Shown here: in pieces, positions 15,843 to 25,271 of the stretch | Numbering within the stretch: position 1 is the first letter of the stretch | Layout: each line of letters opens with the position of its first letter | Source: a bacterium | Lineage (GTDB): Bacteria > SM23-81 > DAOVCL01 | Length of the DNA: 64,000 nucleotides | Assembly: GCA_029932675.1 (NCBI GenBank) | Contig: JAOZPP010000003.1 | Coordinates: 1-64,000 of the forward strand | Reading direction: 5' to 3' | The notes under the pieces: model-generated | What the model was told of the DNA's origin: nothing | Database searches by the model: none | Seen by the model: only the letters and a program-made list of their open reading frames with translations | Position numbers and translations under genes: made by a program

Positions 15843-18209
15843 ATGGAACCGACTAAGCAAAAAGATATTAAGCTTCCCAAGGAACTTTCCATCTTGCCTA
15901 CCAAAGGCATAGTAGTCTTCCCCTATCTGATCGCTCCCTTGGTGGTGACCGATAAGGACTATGCCAAGATGATTGATGAAGTCCTGGCCGGGGACAAGAT
16001 GATCGGCCTCTTCGCCCAGAAGGACTCCCGGGTGGAGAAACCAGGGATAGAGGACATCTACCTCACCGGTTGTGTGGGCACGATTATCAAGCTCCTTAGA
16101 TTCCCAGACAATAGCATCCGGTTCTTAGTGCAGGGGTTGGCCAGGATTAGGATTAAGAAGGTAGTAAAGGCAAGGCCATATATCGTGGCGCGGGTGGAGA
16201 AGGTGGAGGAGAAGAGGGAGGCAAGCATTGAAATTGAGGCCTTGAAGAGAAATATCCTCGTTCTCTTTGAAAAGGTAGTTTCATTGGCTCCTTACCTTCC
16301 CGATGACCTTCAGGTCTCAGCGATGAATATAGAAGATCCGGGGAGGTTGGCAGATATGATTGCCACCAACCTTAACTTAAACATAGCGCAGAAGGAGGAG
16401 ATACTGGAGGCCTCAGACCTCAAGTTTAGATTAGAGAGGCTCACCCAATTCCTCAATAAGGAGCTAGAGGTTTTGGAGCTCTCCAAGAAGATCCAAAAGG
16501 AAGCCGCTTCTGAGATGGGGGAGATTCAGAGGAAGTATATCCTCCGGGAACAGCTCAAGGCCATTCAGAGGGAGCTCGGAGAGGGAGATGCGGTTACTAT
16601 GGAGGTGGAGGAGCTAAAGAGGAGGATCAAAGAGGCGCAGATGCCGCCTCAGGCCTTGGAGGCGGCTCAGAAGGAACTGGACAGGCTATCCAAGATGAAC
16701 CCGGCAGCGGCTGAATATACTGTCTCCCGCACCTATTTAGATTGGCTAGTCTCCTTACCCTGGCAGAGATCCACCGATGATCTGTTGGATATAAAGAGGG
16801 CGAGGAAGATCTTGGATGAGGACCATTACGACTTAGATCAAGTGAAGGAGAGGATACTTGAATATTTGGCCGTAAGGAAACTCAAGGAAGATATGAAAGG
16901 TCCCATTCTCTGTTTTGTGGGGCCCCCCGGAGTGGGGAAGACCTCCTTGGGGAGGTCCATAGCGCGGGCTATGGGGCGGAAGTTTTTGCGTATCTCCTTA
17001 GGGGGAATGAGGGACGAAGCAGAGATTCGCGGACATCGCCGTACCTATGTGGGAGCGCTTCCGGGGAGGATAATCCAGGGTTTAAAACAGGCCGGATCGA
17101 ACAACCCTGTATTTATGCTGGATGAGGTGGACAAGATAGGCCAAGATTTTCGTGGTGATCCGGCATCTGCCCTCTTAGAGGTATTGGACCCGGAGCAGAA
17201 CAACACCTTCTCCGATCACTACCTTGATGTTCCTTTCGACCTCTCTAAAGTGATGTTTATCACCACCGCCAATGTTCTGGACCCAATTCCTGATGTGCTC
17301 CTCGACAGGATGGAGGTGATTAGGATACCTGGTTATACAGATCGAGAGAAGCTAATGATCGCCAAGAGGTATCTCATCCCCAAGGAACTTTCCAATCATG
17401 GCTTGGACTCCGGTCAGCTTAAGTTTACAGACAGGGCCCTGATGAACATCATAAATGGTTATACCAAAGAGTCTGGACTGAGAAATTTAGAACGAGAGAT
17501 TGCTACTGTCTGTCGGAAGGTGGCCAAAGAGGTGGTGGAAAAGGGGGAAAAGGGTAAGGTTGTAGTGAGGACAAAGGACCTCCATGGGTATCTGGGACCA
17601 GTGAAGTTTATCTCTGAGGAGGTGGAGAGAATTGACCGGGTGGGAGTGGCACCTGCCCTTGCTTGGACCAGAACTGGTGGGGAGGTAATGTTTGTTGAGG
17701 CTACGAAGATGAAGGGGAACAAGTCGTTAACCCTGACCGGGCATATGGGGGAGGTGATGAAGGAATCGGCTCAGGCTGCCCTAAGCTATATTAGATCTAA
17801 GGCTCAGGATTTGGGCATATCTGAGGATTTTTACGATAAGTTGGATATCCACATCCATGTCCCAGCCGGGGCTATCCCCAAAGATGGCCCTTCTGCGGGG
17901 ATAACCATAGCCACTGCATTGGCCTCCTTGCTTACCGGAAGAAAGGTTAAGCCCAGATTGGCTATGACTGGGGAGATAACCCTGAGGGGGGAGGTCTTGC
18001 CCATTGGCGGATTAAAGGAGAAGACCCTGGCTGCCCATCGCTCAGGGGTGAGGACGGTTATTCTGCCCAAAAAGAACGAGAAAGATTTAGAGGAGATTCC
18101 TGAGGAGATCAGGAAGGATGTGAAGTTCATCTTTGTGGAGAATGTAGATGAGGTGTTGGAGAACGCTCTGAGTGATAAGCGAAAGCTTGCTCTCTCCAAG
18201 GGGAACTGA
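15843..18209 (+). CDS. lon: ATP-dependent protease La (Lon)
   Basis: 788 residues, full length for bacterial LonA. Substrate-binding LON domain ~15-205, helical linker ~210-310, AAA+ module with Walker A GPPGVGKT (360-367) and Walker B VFMLDEVDK (423-431), and the C-terminal protease domain with Ser684 in DGPSAG and Lys725 in IGGLKEK as the catalytic dyad. Degrades misfolded and regulatory proteins in the cytoplasm. Co-transcribed with hsp20 upstream (10-nt gap). No abnormality seen. Confidence 0.98.
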   Translation: MEPTKQKDIKLPKELSILPTKGIVVFPYLIAPLVVTDKDYAKMIDEVLAGDKMIGLFAQKDSRVEKPGIEDIYLTGCVGTIIKLLRFPDNSIRFLVQGLARIRIKKVVKARPYIVARVEKVEEKREASIEIEALKRNILVLFEKVVSLAPYLPDDLQVSAMNIEDPGRLADMIATNLNLNIAQKEEILEASDLKFRLERLTQFLNKELEVLELSKKIQKEAASEMGEIQRKYILREQLKAIQRELGEGDAVTMEVEELKRRIKEAQMPPQALEAAQKELDRLSKMNPAAAEYTVSRTYLDWLVSLPWQRSTDDLLDIKRARKILDEDHYDLDQVKERILEYLAVRKLKEDMKGPILCFVGPPGVGKTSLGRSIARAMGRKFLRISLGGMRDEAEIRGHRRTYVGALPGRIIQGLKQAGSNNPVFMLDEVDKIGQDFRGDPASALLEVLDPEQNNTFSDHYLDVPFDLSKVMFITTANVLDPIPDVLLDRMEVIRIPGYTDREKLMIAKRYLIPKELSNHGLDSGQLKFTDRALMNIINGYTKESGLRNLEREIATVCRKVAKEVVEKGEKGKVVVRTKDLHGYLGPVKFISEEVERIDRVGVAPALAWTRTGGEVMFVEATKMKGNKSLTLTGHMGEVMKESAQAALSYIRSKAQDLGISEDFYDKLDIHIHVPAGAIPKDGPSAGITIATALASLLTGRKVKPRLAMTGEITLRGEVLPIGGLKEKTLAAHRSGVRTVILPKKNEKDLEEIPEEIRKDVKFIFVENVDEVLENALSDKRKLALSKGN

Positions 18210-18222
18210 GAATGGGTAGGCC

Positions 18223-18397
18223 CGAATTATTCATCCAGCGCGAATGATCACAGTCCAGCGAAGCCTGGACCGAATAGTTTCACCGCAGAGAAGCAGAGTT
18301 TAAAGATTTTACTGCTCGCTAAATAGATTATGGGTCATTGCGAACGAGAAGTGAAGCAATCTCTAAGGGATTGTTTCATCCCGATTTCATCGGGATG
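18223..18397. repeat. Composite repeat island between lon and amrB
   Basis: In order: an ATTATTCA-type repeat (18223-18252); a short hairpin GTCCAG/CTGGAC (about 18253-18270); a CGCAGA repeat (18281-18300); GTCATTGCGAACGAGAAGTG continuing to GAAGCAATCTC (18334-18363); and a 9-bp hairpin CATCCCGAT (18377-18385) with ATCGGGATG (18389-18397). Parts of the same set recur at 48387-48562 and 51703-51756. A frame at 18330-18545 through it is not a gene. Confidence 0.7.
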
Positions 18398-18469
18398 TGA
18401 CGGGATCATAGCCCACGTCAACATGGTTACCATCCACCATATAGGGCTTAAAAAGGGGAGGAGGATCAT

Positions 18470-19294
18470 ATGGCTAATATCAGGGAGCCTGTGGTGGCTG
18501 GGAGTTTCTACCCAGCGAACCCCAAATCCCTCTCCCAACAGGTAAGGGGATTCCTCTCCCAGGCGGAGCCAAGGAAGGTAGATGGGGAGATTAAGGCAAT
18601 AGTTTCCCCTCATGCCGGCTATATCTACTCCGGAGGGGTGGCCGCCTATGGCTATAAGCTCCTGCAGGATTTAGATTATGATTTGGTAACTGTTATCTCC
18701 CCCAGCCATAGAACCTATTTTTCTGGGCTTTCCGTCTGGGATGGTGAGGCCTATCGTACCCCCTTAGGGCTAATAGAGGTCGCCCGGGAGGAGGTAAGGG
18801 AACTCATTAACTCCTATGAGTTTATAGGCTACCACCCTCAGGCCCATTTGCAGGAGCATGCCTTGGAGGTGCAGCTCCCTTTCCTCCAGGAGGTCCTGGA
18901 GAGGTTTAAGCTTATCCCCATAGTGATGGGGGATCAGTCCTACCAATTATGCCAGGCTGCCTCCCATGCCTTAGCCGAAATCCTGAAGGGGAAAAAGGTG
19001 CTCCTCGTGGCCAGCTCCGACCTCTCCCACTATCACTCCTATGAGGAGGCTAAGAACCTGGATCAGGTAGTAATAGAGGATATAAACTCCTTTGATCCCA
19101 AAAAGTTAGGAGAGGATCTATCCCGGGATAGATGTGAGGCCTGTGGGGGAGGGGCAATCATTACGGCAATGATTAGCTCCCAACTTTTGGGGGCGAACAG
19201 GGTGGAGGTTCTTCATTATGCCAACTCCGGGGATGTGGTGGGGGATAGGGCGGCAGTTGTAGGCTATCTTTCGGCGGTCATCTATAGGTCCTGA
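18470..19294 (+). CDS. amrB: AmmeMemoRadiSam system protein B (Memo-like)
   Basis: ATG 18470 preceded by GGGGAGGAGG. 274 residues, usual length for Memo/DUF52 proteins. Family marks: REPVVAGSFYPANP at the start, SPHAGYIYSGG, SPSHRTYF, EHALEVQLPFLQ, VASSDLSHYH, CGGGAI and a NSGDVVGD-type end. Memo is a dioxygenase-like metal-binding fold; in prokaryotes it is linked by co-occurrence to an AMMECR1 protein and a radical SAM enzyme, with function still unclear. The radical SAM partner is three genes downstream in the same operon; AMMECR1 is not in the window. Confidence 0.93.
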   Translation: MANIREPVVAGSFYPANPKSLSQQVRGFLSQAEPRKVDGEIKAIVSPHAGYIYSGGVAAYGYKLLQDLDYDLVTVISPSHRTYFSGLSVWDGEAYRTPLGLIEVAREEVRELINSYEFIGYHPQAHLQEHALEVQLPFLQEVLERFKLIPIVMGDQSYQLCQAASHALAEILKGKKVLLVASSDLSHYHSYEEAKNLDQVVIEDINSFDPKKLGEDLSRDRCEACGGGAIITAMISSQLLGANRVEVLHYANSGDVVGDRAAVVGYLSAVIYRS

Positions 19295-19295
19295 G

Positions 19296-20528
19296 GTGAG
19301 CGGGGGATCGGTTAGGGAGACATTTTTCCTCCTCCTTGTCGGCCTCTTACTAGCCGGATTAGCTGTAGGCCTGCTCAGGGAGGAAGGGGGTTCAAGGAGG
19401 CTGGAACCAATCGGACCTCAGCCCTGTATAATAGAGGGGCAGGTGGTGAAAGGTAGCTCCCTCTACTATAGCTTGCTTAAGGCAGGGCTCGGCCTTCGCC
19501 AGGTACAGAGGATAGTTGATTCCTTAAGGGGGAAGGTTGATCTGAAGAGGTCAAGGCCAGGGGACAGTTACAAGCTGAGGCTGCTGGAGGATGGTTCCGT
19601 CCTCGATTTCATTTATCAAAATGGAGATTGCGCATACATACTTGAGGGTGATTCCCTTCAGGTGACTGCTGTTTCCTACGAGGATGTTGTGCGAGGGATG
19701 GAAGGAACGATAGAGGGTTCCCTTTGGGAGTCGATGAGGCCCAGATGCAAGGATGCCGAGCTTATAATGAAATTCTCCGATATATTTAGGTGGGACATTG
19801 ATTTTTTCACTGAGCCAAGAAATGGAGATAGATATCGCCTGCTCTATATAGAGAGGAGACAGGGGGGGAGGTTCGTTAGTTATGGCGACATCCTCTGCGC
19901 ACAGTATATCTCCCGTTCAAAAGTTCATACGGCCATCCTCTATGAAGATTCCAGCGGTCATCGGGACTATTATGATCCCCAGGGGAAATCCTTGCGAAAG
20001 ACGTTTCTCCGCGCCCCTTTGAACTATCGACGGATCAGCTCTGGTTTTTCCTATCACCGGCTCCACCCCATCTACAAGATTTACCGTCCCCATTTGGGGA
20101 TCGACTATGCTGCCCCCCAGGGGACCCCCATTGTGGCCTCAGGTGATGGGGTGATCAGCTTTGCTGGATGGAATAACGGCTTTGGCAAATTTATAAAGAT
20201 AGATCATGGGAGGGGGTATGTAACCACCTATGGCCACCTATCCAGATTTGCACGGGGGATTAAAAGGGGTAAAAGGGTTAAACAAGGGGAGGTGATCGGA
20301 TATGTGGGACAGACTGGTGTAGCTACTGGGCCCCACCTTGACTATCGTTTTATCCTCAACCACCGCTATGTTAACCCTTTAAGGATTCGGCTACCGGCGG
20401 CAAAGCCCCTGTCCAGGAGGTACTGGAAGGATTTCTTGGCCAGGAAAGATGCTCTCCTAAAGGCTTTGGATCAACTCTCCGGGGAGTGGGTGGCCGGGGA
20501 GGGAATCCAAGAGGGGGCAGCTCAATAG
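19296..20528 (+). CDS. M23 family metallopeptidase, membrane-anchored
   Basis: Start taken at GTG 19296, one base after the amrB stop; no strong ribosome site, so translation is probably coupled. 410 residues. N-terminal anchor (TFFLLLVGLLLAGLAVGLL), an OapA/LysM-like region ~45-120 (VVKGSSLYYSLLKAGL, LKRSRPGDSYKLRL), and M23 domain ~250-370 with HLGIDYAAPQGTPI and GPHLDYRF. The Asp in HLD replaces the more common His; this variant is frequent in this subfamily. Predicted peptidoglycan endopeptidase in the periplasm. Confidence 0.9.
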   Translation: MSGGSVRETFFLLLVGLLLAGLAVGLLREEGGSRRLEPIGPQPCIIEGQVVKGSSLYYSLLKAGLGLRQVQRIVDSLRGKVDLKRSRPGDSYKLRLLEDGSVLDFIYQNGDCAYILEGDSLQVTAVSYEDVVRGMEGTIEGSLWESMRPRCKDAELIMKFSDIFRWDIDFFTEPRNGDRYRLLYIERRQGGRFVSYGDILCAQYISRSKVHTAILYEDSSGHRDYYDPQGKSLRKTFLRAPLNYRRISSGFSYHRLHPIYKIYRPHLGIDYAAPQGTPIVASGDGVISFAGWNNGFGKFIKIDHGRGYVTTYGHLSRFARGIKRGKRVKQGEVIGYVGQTGVATGPHLDYRFILNHRYVNPLRIRLPAAKPLSRRYWKDFLARKDALLKALDQLSGEWVAGEGIQEGAAQ

Positions 20529-21185
20529 ATGGTTGTCCCCCTGATTCTGGGAATCGCTGGAGGAAGTGGGGCAGGGAAGACCACTATTGCTCAAAAGGTG
20601 GTGAAGGAGATAGGCTTAGAGCGTTCCTTGATCCTCTCCCAAGATGCCTACTACCGGGATAGGGGGGATCTCCCCTTAGAGGAGAGGGAGAGGGCTAACT
20701 TCGATCATCCCTCTGCCTTTGAGAATCGGCTGCTTACCCAACATTTGTGGGAGATTAAGCGAGGCAATCCCATTCCAAAGCTCTCCTATGATTACAGGAC
20801 CCATCTGCGCAGGGTATCTAAGGAGTTTCTTCGACCCAGAGAGCTGGTTGTGGTAGAGGGGATAATGCTCTTGGAAGATGAAGAATTGAGGAAGGTTTTT
20901 GATCTTAAGGTCTGGGTGGAGACCAGTGCGGATCTCCGGTTCATCAGGAGGTTAAAGAGGGATATGGCCGAGAGGGGAAGGAGCTTAGAGTCGGTTGTCC
21001 AACAGTATCTTTCCACGGTACGACCTATGCATCTGAGGTTTGTGGAACCATCCCGCAGATATGCGGATTTGGTGATAAGTGGTGAAGGGGATGTGGGGAA
21101 AGAGGTAACCATTGTAACTGAAAAGGTGAAGGCACTGTTTGAGGAGAGGGGCAAGAGATGGATACCATCTTTAAGGAGAAGATAA
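20529..21185 (+). CDS. udk: Uridine kinase
   Basis: The ATG follows the M23 stop directly. 218 residues. P-loop GGSGAGKTT near the N-terminus, SQDAYYRD, NFDHPSAFE, YDYRTH and VVEGIMLLED are signature segments of uridine/cytidine kinase, which phosphorylates uridine and cytidine with ATP or GTP in pyrimidine salvage. Family length is ~210. It overlaps the radical SAM gene by 28 nt, so the four genes amrB to amrS form one operon. Confidence 0.93.
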   Translation: MVVPLILGIAGGSGAGKTTIAQKVVKEIGLERSLILSQDAYYRDRGDLPLEERERANFDHPSAFENRLLTQHLWEIKRGNPIPKLSYDYRTHLRRVSKEFLRPRELVVVEGIMLLEDEELRKVFDLKVWVETSADLRFIRRLKRDMAERGRSLESVVQQYLSTVRPMHLRFVEPSRRYADLVISGEGDVGKEVTIVTEKVKALFEERGKRWIPSLRRR

Positions 21186-22306
21186 GCAGAAAGGAGTTCT
21201 TAAAGAGATTTGGTGGGGGGGTGGCCTGGCTTGGTCTCTCCTCCATCCCCTTCTTTAGCCCCCGGGCAGATGCCGCAGAGGGGGGAGGGGAAATAGGGAG
21301 GAAACTTTCTCCTTGGTATAAACCGATGGGGAGGGGGATGATCAAATGCACCCTCTGTCCCAAGGGATGTACTGTCCCGCAGGGGGGGAGGGGGTATTGC
21401 CGGGTAAGGGAGAATCAGGAGGGGAAGTACTATACCCTGGTCTATGGTAATCCCTGTGCCGTCCATATCGACCCCATCGAGAAGAAGCCCCTCTTCCATG
21501 TCCTTCCCGGAAGCTTCGCCTTCTCCATTGCTACTGCTGGGTGCAACTTCGAGTGCAAATACTGTCAGAATTGGCAGATATCCCAGGTCAGCCCTGAGGA
21601 GACCACCCACTTTAACCTTCTCCCGGCCGAGGTGGTCAAACTCGCTGCTAAGAAGGGCTGCCGTTCTATAGCCTATACCTATACCGAGCCTTCCATTTTC
21701 TACGAATATATGTATGACACCTCCCTCCTGGCCAGGGAGAAGGGGATCCTCAATGTCTACCACTCCAACGGATACATAAACCAGAAGCCCCTGAGGGACC
21801 TATGTAGTTATATGGATGCAGCAAATATCGACCTAAAGGGGTTCACGGAGAAACTCTATACGAACCTTTTGGAGGGGGAACTTAAACCCGTCTTGGATTC
21901 CCTGGTTACCTTAAGGTCCGAGGGGGTGCACTTGGAGATTACCAACTTGGTTGTTCCCACCAAGAATGATGATATGAAGGCCATCAAGAAGATGTGTCTC
22001 TGGATAAGGGATGAGCTCGGCCCTGATGTTCCCCTGCACTTCTCCCGGTTCTACCCAATGTATAAGCTGAAGAACCTCCCTCCTACTCCGGTGAAGACCT
22101 TAGAGGAGGCCAGGAAGACGGCCTTAGATCAGGGGTTGGAGTATGTCTACATCGGGAATGTCCCTGGGAATCCCGGGGAGAACACCTATTGTCCTAAATG
22201 CAAGAAGCTGATCATCGGCAGGATCGGCTATACCCTTACCGAGGTGAATGTGAAAGAGGGGAAGTGTAAGTTCTGCGGCCATCCCCTCCCTGGGATCTGG
22301 AAGTAA
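21158..22306 (+). CDS. amrS: AmmeMemoRadiSam system radical SAM enzyme with Tat-like leader
   Basis: 382 residues. The radical SAM cluster motif CNFECKYC (Cys129, 133, 136; CX3CX2C) is intact. An N-terminal Cys set (CTLCPKGC and YCRVRE, Cys64, 67, 71, 81) and a C-terminal zinc-ribbon-like pair (CPKCKK, CKFCGHP) flank it. The family is PflA-like and pairs with Memo. Odd feature: the first 40 residues look like a twin-arginine-type leader (SRKEFLKRFGGGV, hydrophobic stretch, ADAAEG), with RK in place of RR. If real it would place a radical SAM protein outside the cytoplasm or at the membrane; it may also be a non-functional remnant. Confidence 0.93.
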   Translation: MDTIFKEKISRKEFLKRFGGGVAWLGLSSIPFFSPRADAAEGGGEIGRKLSPWYKPMGRGMIKCTLCPKGCTVPQGGRGYCRVRENQEGKYYTLVYGNPCAVHIDPIEKKPLFHVLPGSFAFSIATAGCNFECKYCQNWQISQVSPEETTHFNLLPAEVVKLAAKKGCRSIAYTYTEPSIFYEYMYDTSLLAREKGILNVYHSNGYINQKPLRDLCSYMDAANIDLKGFTEKLYTNLLEGELKPVLDSLVTLRSEGVHLEITNLVVPTKNDDMKAIKKMCLWIRDELGPDVPLHFSRFYPMYKLKNLPPTPVKTLEEARKTALDQGLEYVYIGNVPGNPGENTYCPKCKKLIIGRIGYTLTEVNVKEGKCKFCGHPLPGIWK

Positions 22307-22363
22307 CCCCAGATTTCGGGGCACAACCCGGCAGACAATAAGCCCTCTTGGAGGGAGGGGAAG

Positions 22364-22885
22364 TCAGTGGGGCCTCTTCCTCCCCGCCTTGTAGAGTTCC
22401 CTTATGCGGAGAAATATGTGGTTGTATTGGCCGCTTTTGAAGTCGGGGAAGCTCCAAGGGTAGGGGTGGAACCTTCCCCTTTCATAGTAGAGGGTTAAAT
22501 CGGCATATATACCTGAGTTCAGGTAGATTTTCTGCCCATTATACTTCTTGGAGACCAAGATGACCTTGTTGTAGTCCATATAACCCGGGTCAATGTTGAC
22601 CCTTCTCCTGTCGTTTATAGCGAGCTCTCCTTCGATCCGCTCTGTCTCCAGCTTGACTTCAACTATCTCCTCAGGGCTAATCAGGGGGCGGCAAGAGAGG
22701 AAAAGCCTATAAATTCCCCTTCCCATCTCCTTCTCGTAGTAATCGGTGACGGTGAAGGGAAAGGCTTCGCTGAGGTAGTCTGGCTCACCATAAAGCGCCT
22801 CCAATCTTTCCCTCGCTTGGTTCAACTTCTCCTCATCGCTATAGAGAATCCCCATAAAGAGCTTAACGGGATATGGCTCGGCCAT
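22364..22885 (-). CDS. DUF4416 family protein
   Basis: 173 residues. Matches the DUF4416 pattern as I know it: PVKLFMGILY, FTVTDYYEKEMG, RRVNIDPGYMDYNKVILVS and GIYADLTLYYERGRF. Function is unknown; the family is found in anaerobes and candidate phyla. It overlaps the acetyltransferase-like gene by 23 nt (a different frame), so the two are co-translated. It meets the radical SAM operon tail to tail. Confidence 0.88.
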   Translation of the reverse strand: MAEPYPVKLFMGILYSDEEKLNQARERLEALYGEPDYLSEAFPFTVTDYYEKEMGRGIYRLFLSCRPLISPEEIVEVKLETERIEGELAINDRRRVNIDPGYMDYNKVILVSKKYNGQKIYLNSGIYADLTLYYERGRFHPYPWSFPDFKSGQYNHIFLRIRELYKAGRKRPH

Positions 22886-23687
22886 TGCAGAGTTCCCTTC
22901 CCCTCCTTAATACCTCCTTAGCTTCCTCGAGGAGCTCCCTTTTTATGCCAAAGATCTCTTCCACAACTGAGTCTTCCCCCTTCAACCTGTAGTTCTTCTT
23001 CCCCTGAGGGGTAGTCCTGCGCATAAAGTCATTGTGGAGATAGTAGAGCCCCTCTTCGGTAAAGCGGGTCAAATAGATACCCCTCATCCCCTTCCAGCGA
23101 AAAGATGACCGCCAATATTTGAGGAAATCCTGTGGTGGGGTAGGGAGGTCATGAAACCTGTATCTCCACTTTTCCCCTTCCTGGTTAAGGGTATAGAGGT
23201 CATAGTAGTGGCCCTTGGGGTCAAATTTTAACCCCACGGAGGAGAATCCAACATCGAATGTTTGGGATTTAGTTCGATCGAGCTCCAAAGGGGTGTGAAG
23301 GAGATAGCCGGGGTCGAGGAGATATTTCCTCTCGCCTACCCTCACCACCAAACAGCAGTGGACGTTTCTCCCCGCCCTCATCTCTGCCATCACCGGATAG
23401 GAGGGTAGTCCATACCTCTCGAGTACTGCTTGGAGAAGGAAGGTGAGGGAGAAACAGGTACCACCCAACCCAGAGGCTATATGATCTTCCATCACCTCAG
23501 TGGGGAGGCGAATGTTGGGCCCGGAGCGGTAGAGTTTGATTATCTTGCTCAAGTTCTCATAGGGGATGCGGGAGAAACCCCGCAAGATGGCCCTTATTAG
23601 GGAAAGCTTATCCCCTTGCTCCCCTATCTGGTAGAGGTTGTTGAAGCGGTCAGCCCCCAACCAATGATTGCCTGGGTTCAAATCCAT
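22863..23687 (-). CDS. Arylamine N-acetyltransferase-like protein
   Basis: 274 residues, usual NAT length. Cysteine-protease-like triad positions are present: Cys78 in GLGGTCFSLTF, His110 in RNVHCCLVV and Asp125 in YLLDPGY, and IPYENLSK matches the N-terminal NAT motif. NATs move an acetyl group from acetyl-CoA to arylamines, and related enzymes cyclise or acylate natural products. Whether this copy acts on small aromatic amines is not shown. It shares an overlap with the DUF4416 gene. Confidence 0.82.
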   Translation of the reverse strand: MDLNPGNHWLGADRFNNLYQIGEQGDKLSLIRAILRGFSRIPYENLSKIIKLYRSGPNIRLPTEVMEDHIASGLGGTCFSLTFLLQAVLERYGLPSYPVMAEMRAGRNVHCCLVVRVGERKYLLDPGYLLHTPLELDRTKSQTFDVGFSSVGLKFDPKGHYYDLYTLNQEGEKWRYRFHDLPTPPQDFLKYWRSSFRWKGMRGIYLTRFTEEGLYYLHNDFMRRTTPQGKKNYRLKGEDSVVEEIFGIKRELLEEAKEVLRRGRELCNGRAISR

Positions 23688-23749
23688 AATAAATAAGGAA
23701 AAATCAGAATCCTGTAAACCCCCTCTATCCCCTCAGCTAAGATCATCCC

Positions 23750-25168
23750 TTAGAGCTGGGCCTCAATCTCAACCAGCACCTCCTCGATCACCTCCAGGGC
23801 CAGATCCGCCTCCCTTCTGCTCACCACCAATGGAGGGCTCAGCCTGATGGAGTTAAAACCGCAGCCAAAGAGGATCAACCCCTTCTTGAATGAGCTCCCC
23901 ACGAAGACCTGCACAATACCCTTCCCCTCTGAGGTAACCTGACGGGGGAACATCTCCTTGCTTTCCTTGTCCCTTACCAGCTCGAAGGCCAGCATCAGCC
24001 CTTTCCCCCGCACATCACCAACGATTCGATGACGGCCCATAATCCCCTTGAGCTTTTCCTTTAGGTAACCCCCCACTTGGGCGGCATTTTCCACCAACCC
24101 TTCCTCCAGGAGCTTAATCGTTTGGTTCGCTGCTGCGCAGCTTACCGGGTTGCCCCCAAAGGTGCTCCCATGTGCCCCCTTCTTCCAGGCCCGGGGATCA
24201 ACCTCGGAATCCATCAGCTCTGCTCTAGCCACCACCGCTCCCAAAGGGAGTCCGGAGGCCAATGCCTTGGCTATACAGATAACATCCGGTGCAACCCCCC
24301 AATGTTCGATGGCAAATGGCTTTCCTGTCCTTCCCATCCCGCATTGAATCTCATCGGCGACGAGGATAATTTCGTATTTTTTGCTAATCGCCTGTAGTAG
24401 GGGATGGAACTCAGGCGGAGGGACTATATAACCCCCCTCGCCTTGGATGGTCTCTACGAAGATTGCCGAGACTTCCTCTGGATCGGTCAACCTCTCAAAG
24501 ACGGTATCGGTGAGGTATTCTACACAAGGGAGGAGAGGAATCCCTTCAAACTGGCGACTTCCCTTGCAGGAGGGGTAGCTTAGATGGAGCGGACAGCGGT
24601 AACAGTATGGATAGGGAAGGTGAATTACTTCCGGGATGAGGGGGGAAAAACCAGCCCGCTGCACCTTCTTGCTCCCGCTTAAGGACATTCCCACATAGGT
24701 GCGGCCATGGAAGGCCCCTAAAAAGGAGATCACCTTTGGTCGGCGGGTGTAATAACGGCTGAGTTTGAAGGCTGCCTCTAATGATTCGGCCCCGGAGTTA
24801 GCAAAGTAGACCCTTTTAGGAAAGCTGCCTGGAGTGAGCCTAACCAACCTTTCGGCAAGTTCTATCTCTGGTCGGTAGTAAAAGTCGCTTCCTCCAATGT
24901 GCAGGAGCCTGTTCGCCTGCTCATTTATGGCTTCTACTACTTGAGGGTGGCAGTGGCCAGTTGCGCATACTGCGTAGCCGGCACCAAAGTCCAAATACCT
25001 TCTCCCATCGGGATCTTCTACCCACATCCCCTTTGCTCGCTCCACTACTAAAGGTATCTCTGAGGATCTGGTATCTGCCCCCAACATTACCTTTCTGTCC
25101 CGGCGAATTAGCTCGGTTGCCTTTGGCCCCACTTGGGGGGAACGGTAGCTAATCATCTGCTCTCCCAT
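23750..25168 (-). CDS. Class III PLP aminotransferase (acetylornithine/GABA aminotransferase family, racemase-like subgroup)
   Basis: 472 residues. PLP lysine is Lys301 in IAKALASGLPLG; other marks are ANSGAESLEAAFKL, FHGRTYVGMSLSGS, VETIQGEGGY and ADEIQCGMGRTG. A Cys-bearing insertion (PYCYRCPLHLSYPSC, ~188-201) is typical of the archaeal/thermophile-type branch that includes broad-specificity amino acid racemases as well as 4-aminobutyrate aminotransferases. Exact substrate cannot be read. It is separated from the next aminotransferase gene by a short spacer with a dispersed repeat. Confidence 0.88.
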   Translation of the reverse strand: MGEQMISYRSPQVGPKATELIRRDRKVMLGADTRSSEIPLVVERAKGMWVEDPDGRRYLDFGAGYAVCATGHCHPQVVEAINEQANRLLHIGGSDFYYRPEIELAERLVRLTPGSFPKRVYFANSGAESLEAAFKLSRYYTRRPKVISFLGAFHGRTYVGMSLSGSKKVQRAGFSPLIPEVIHLPYPYCYRCPLHLSYPSCKGSRQFEGIPLLPCVEYLTDTVFERLTDPEEVSAIFVETIQGEGGYIVPPPEFHPLLQAISKKYEIILVADEIQCGMGRTGKPFAIEHWGVAPDVICIAKALASGLPLGAVVARAELMDSEVDPRAWKKGAHGSTFGGNPVSCAAANQTIKLLEEGLVENAAQVGGYLKEKLKGIMGRHRIVGDVRGKGLMLAFELVRDKESKEMFPRQVTSEGKGIVQVFVGSSFKKGLILFGCGFNSIRLSPPLVVSRREADLALEVIEEVLVEIEAQL

Positions 25169-25226
25169 CTGAACTTGGTTTCCTCTGGTCGATTTTGAAC
25201 CTCCAGAAAAAACTTCGGTTTATCCT

Positions 25227-25252
25227 GAATTATTCATGAACTGGAATTAGCG
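25227..25252. repeat. ATTATTCA-type dispersed repeat
   Basis: GAATTATTCATGAACTGGAA followed by TTAGCG; related to 18223-18252, 48387-48423 and 51703-51733. The phrase before it, GGTTTATCCTGAAT, recurs at about 39330-39350. Confidence 0.5.
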
Positions 25253-25271
25253 TAACCTTCTTGAGGATAAT

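Noticed and set aside
18330-18545. 71-codon plus-strand frame over the start of amrB
   Set aside because: Built on the CATTGCGAACG repeat and the CATCCCGAT hairpin, and it overlaps the strongly supported amrB gene in another frame.
22307-22363. Bidirectional terminator between the amrS and DUF4416 genes
   Set aside because: CCCC/GGGG and CCCTC/GAGGG pairings are short and no T-run follows on either strand, so it was not listed.
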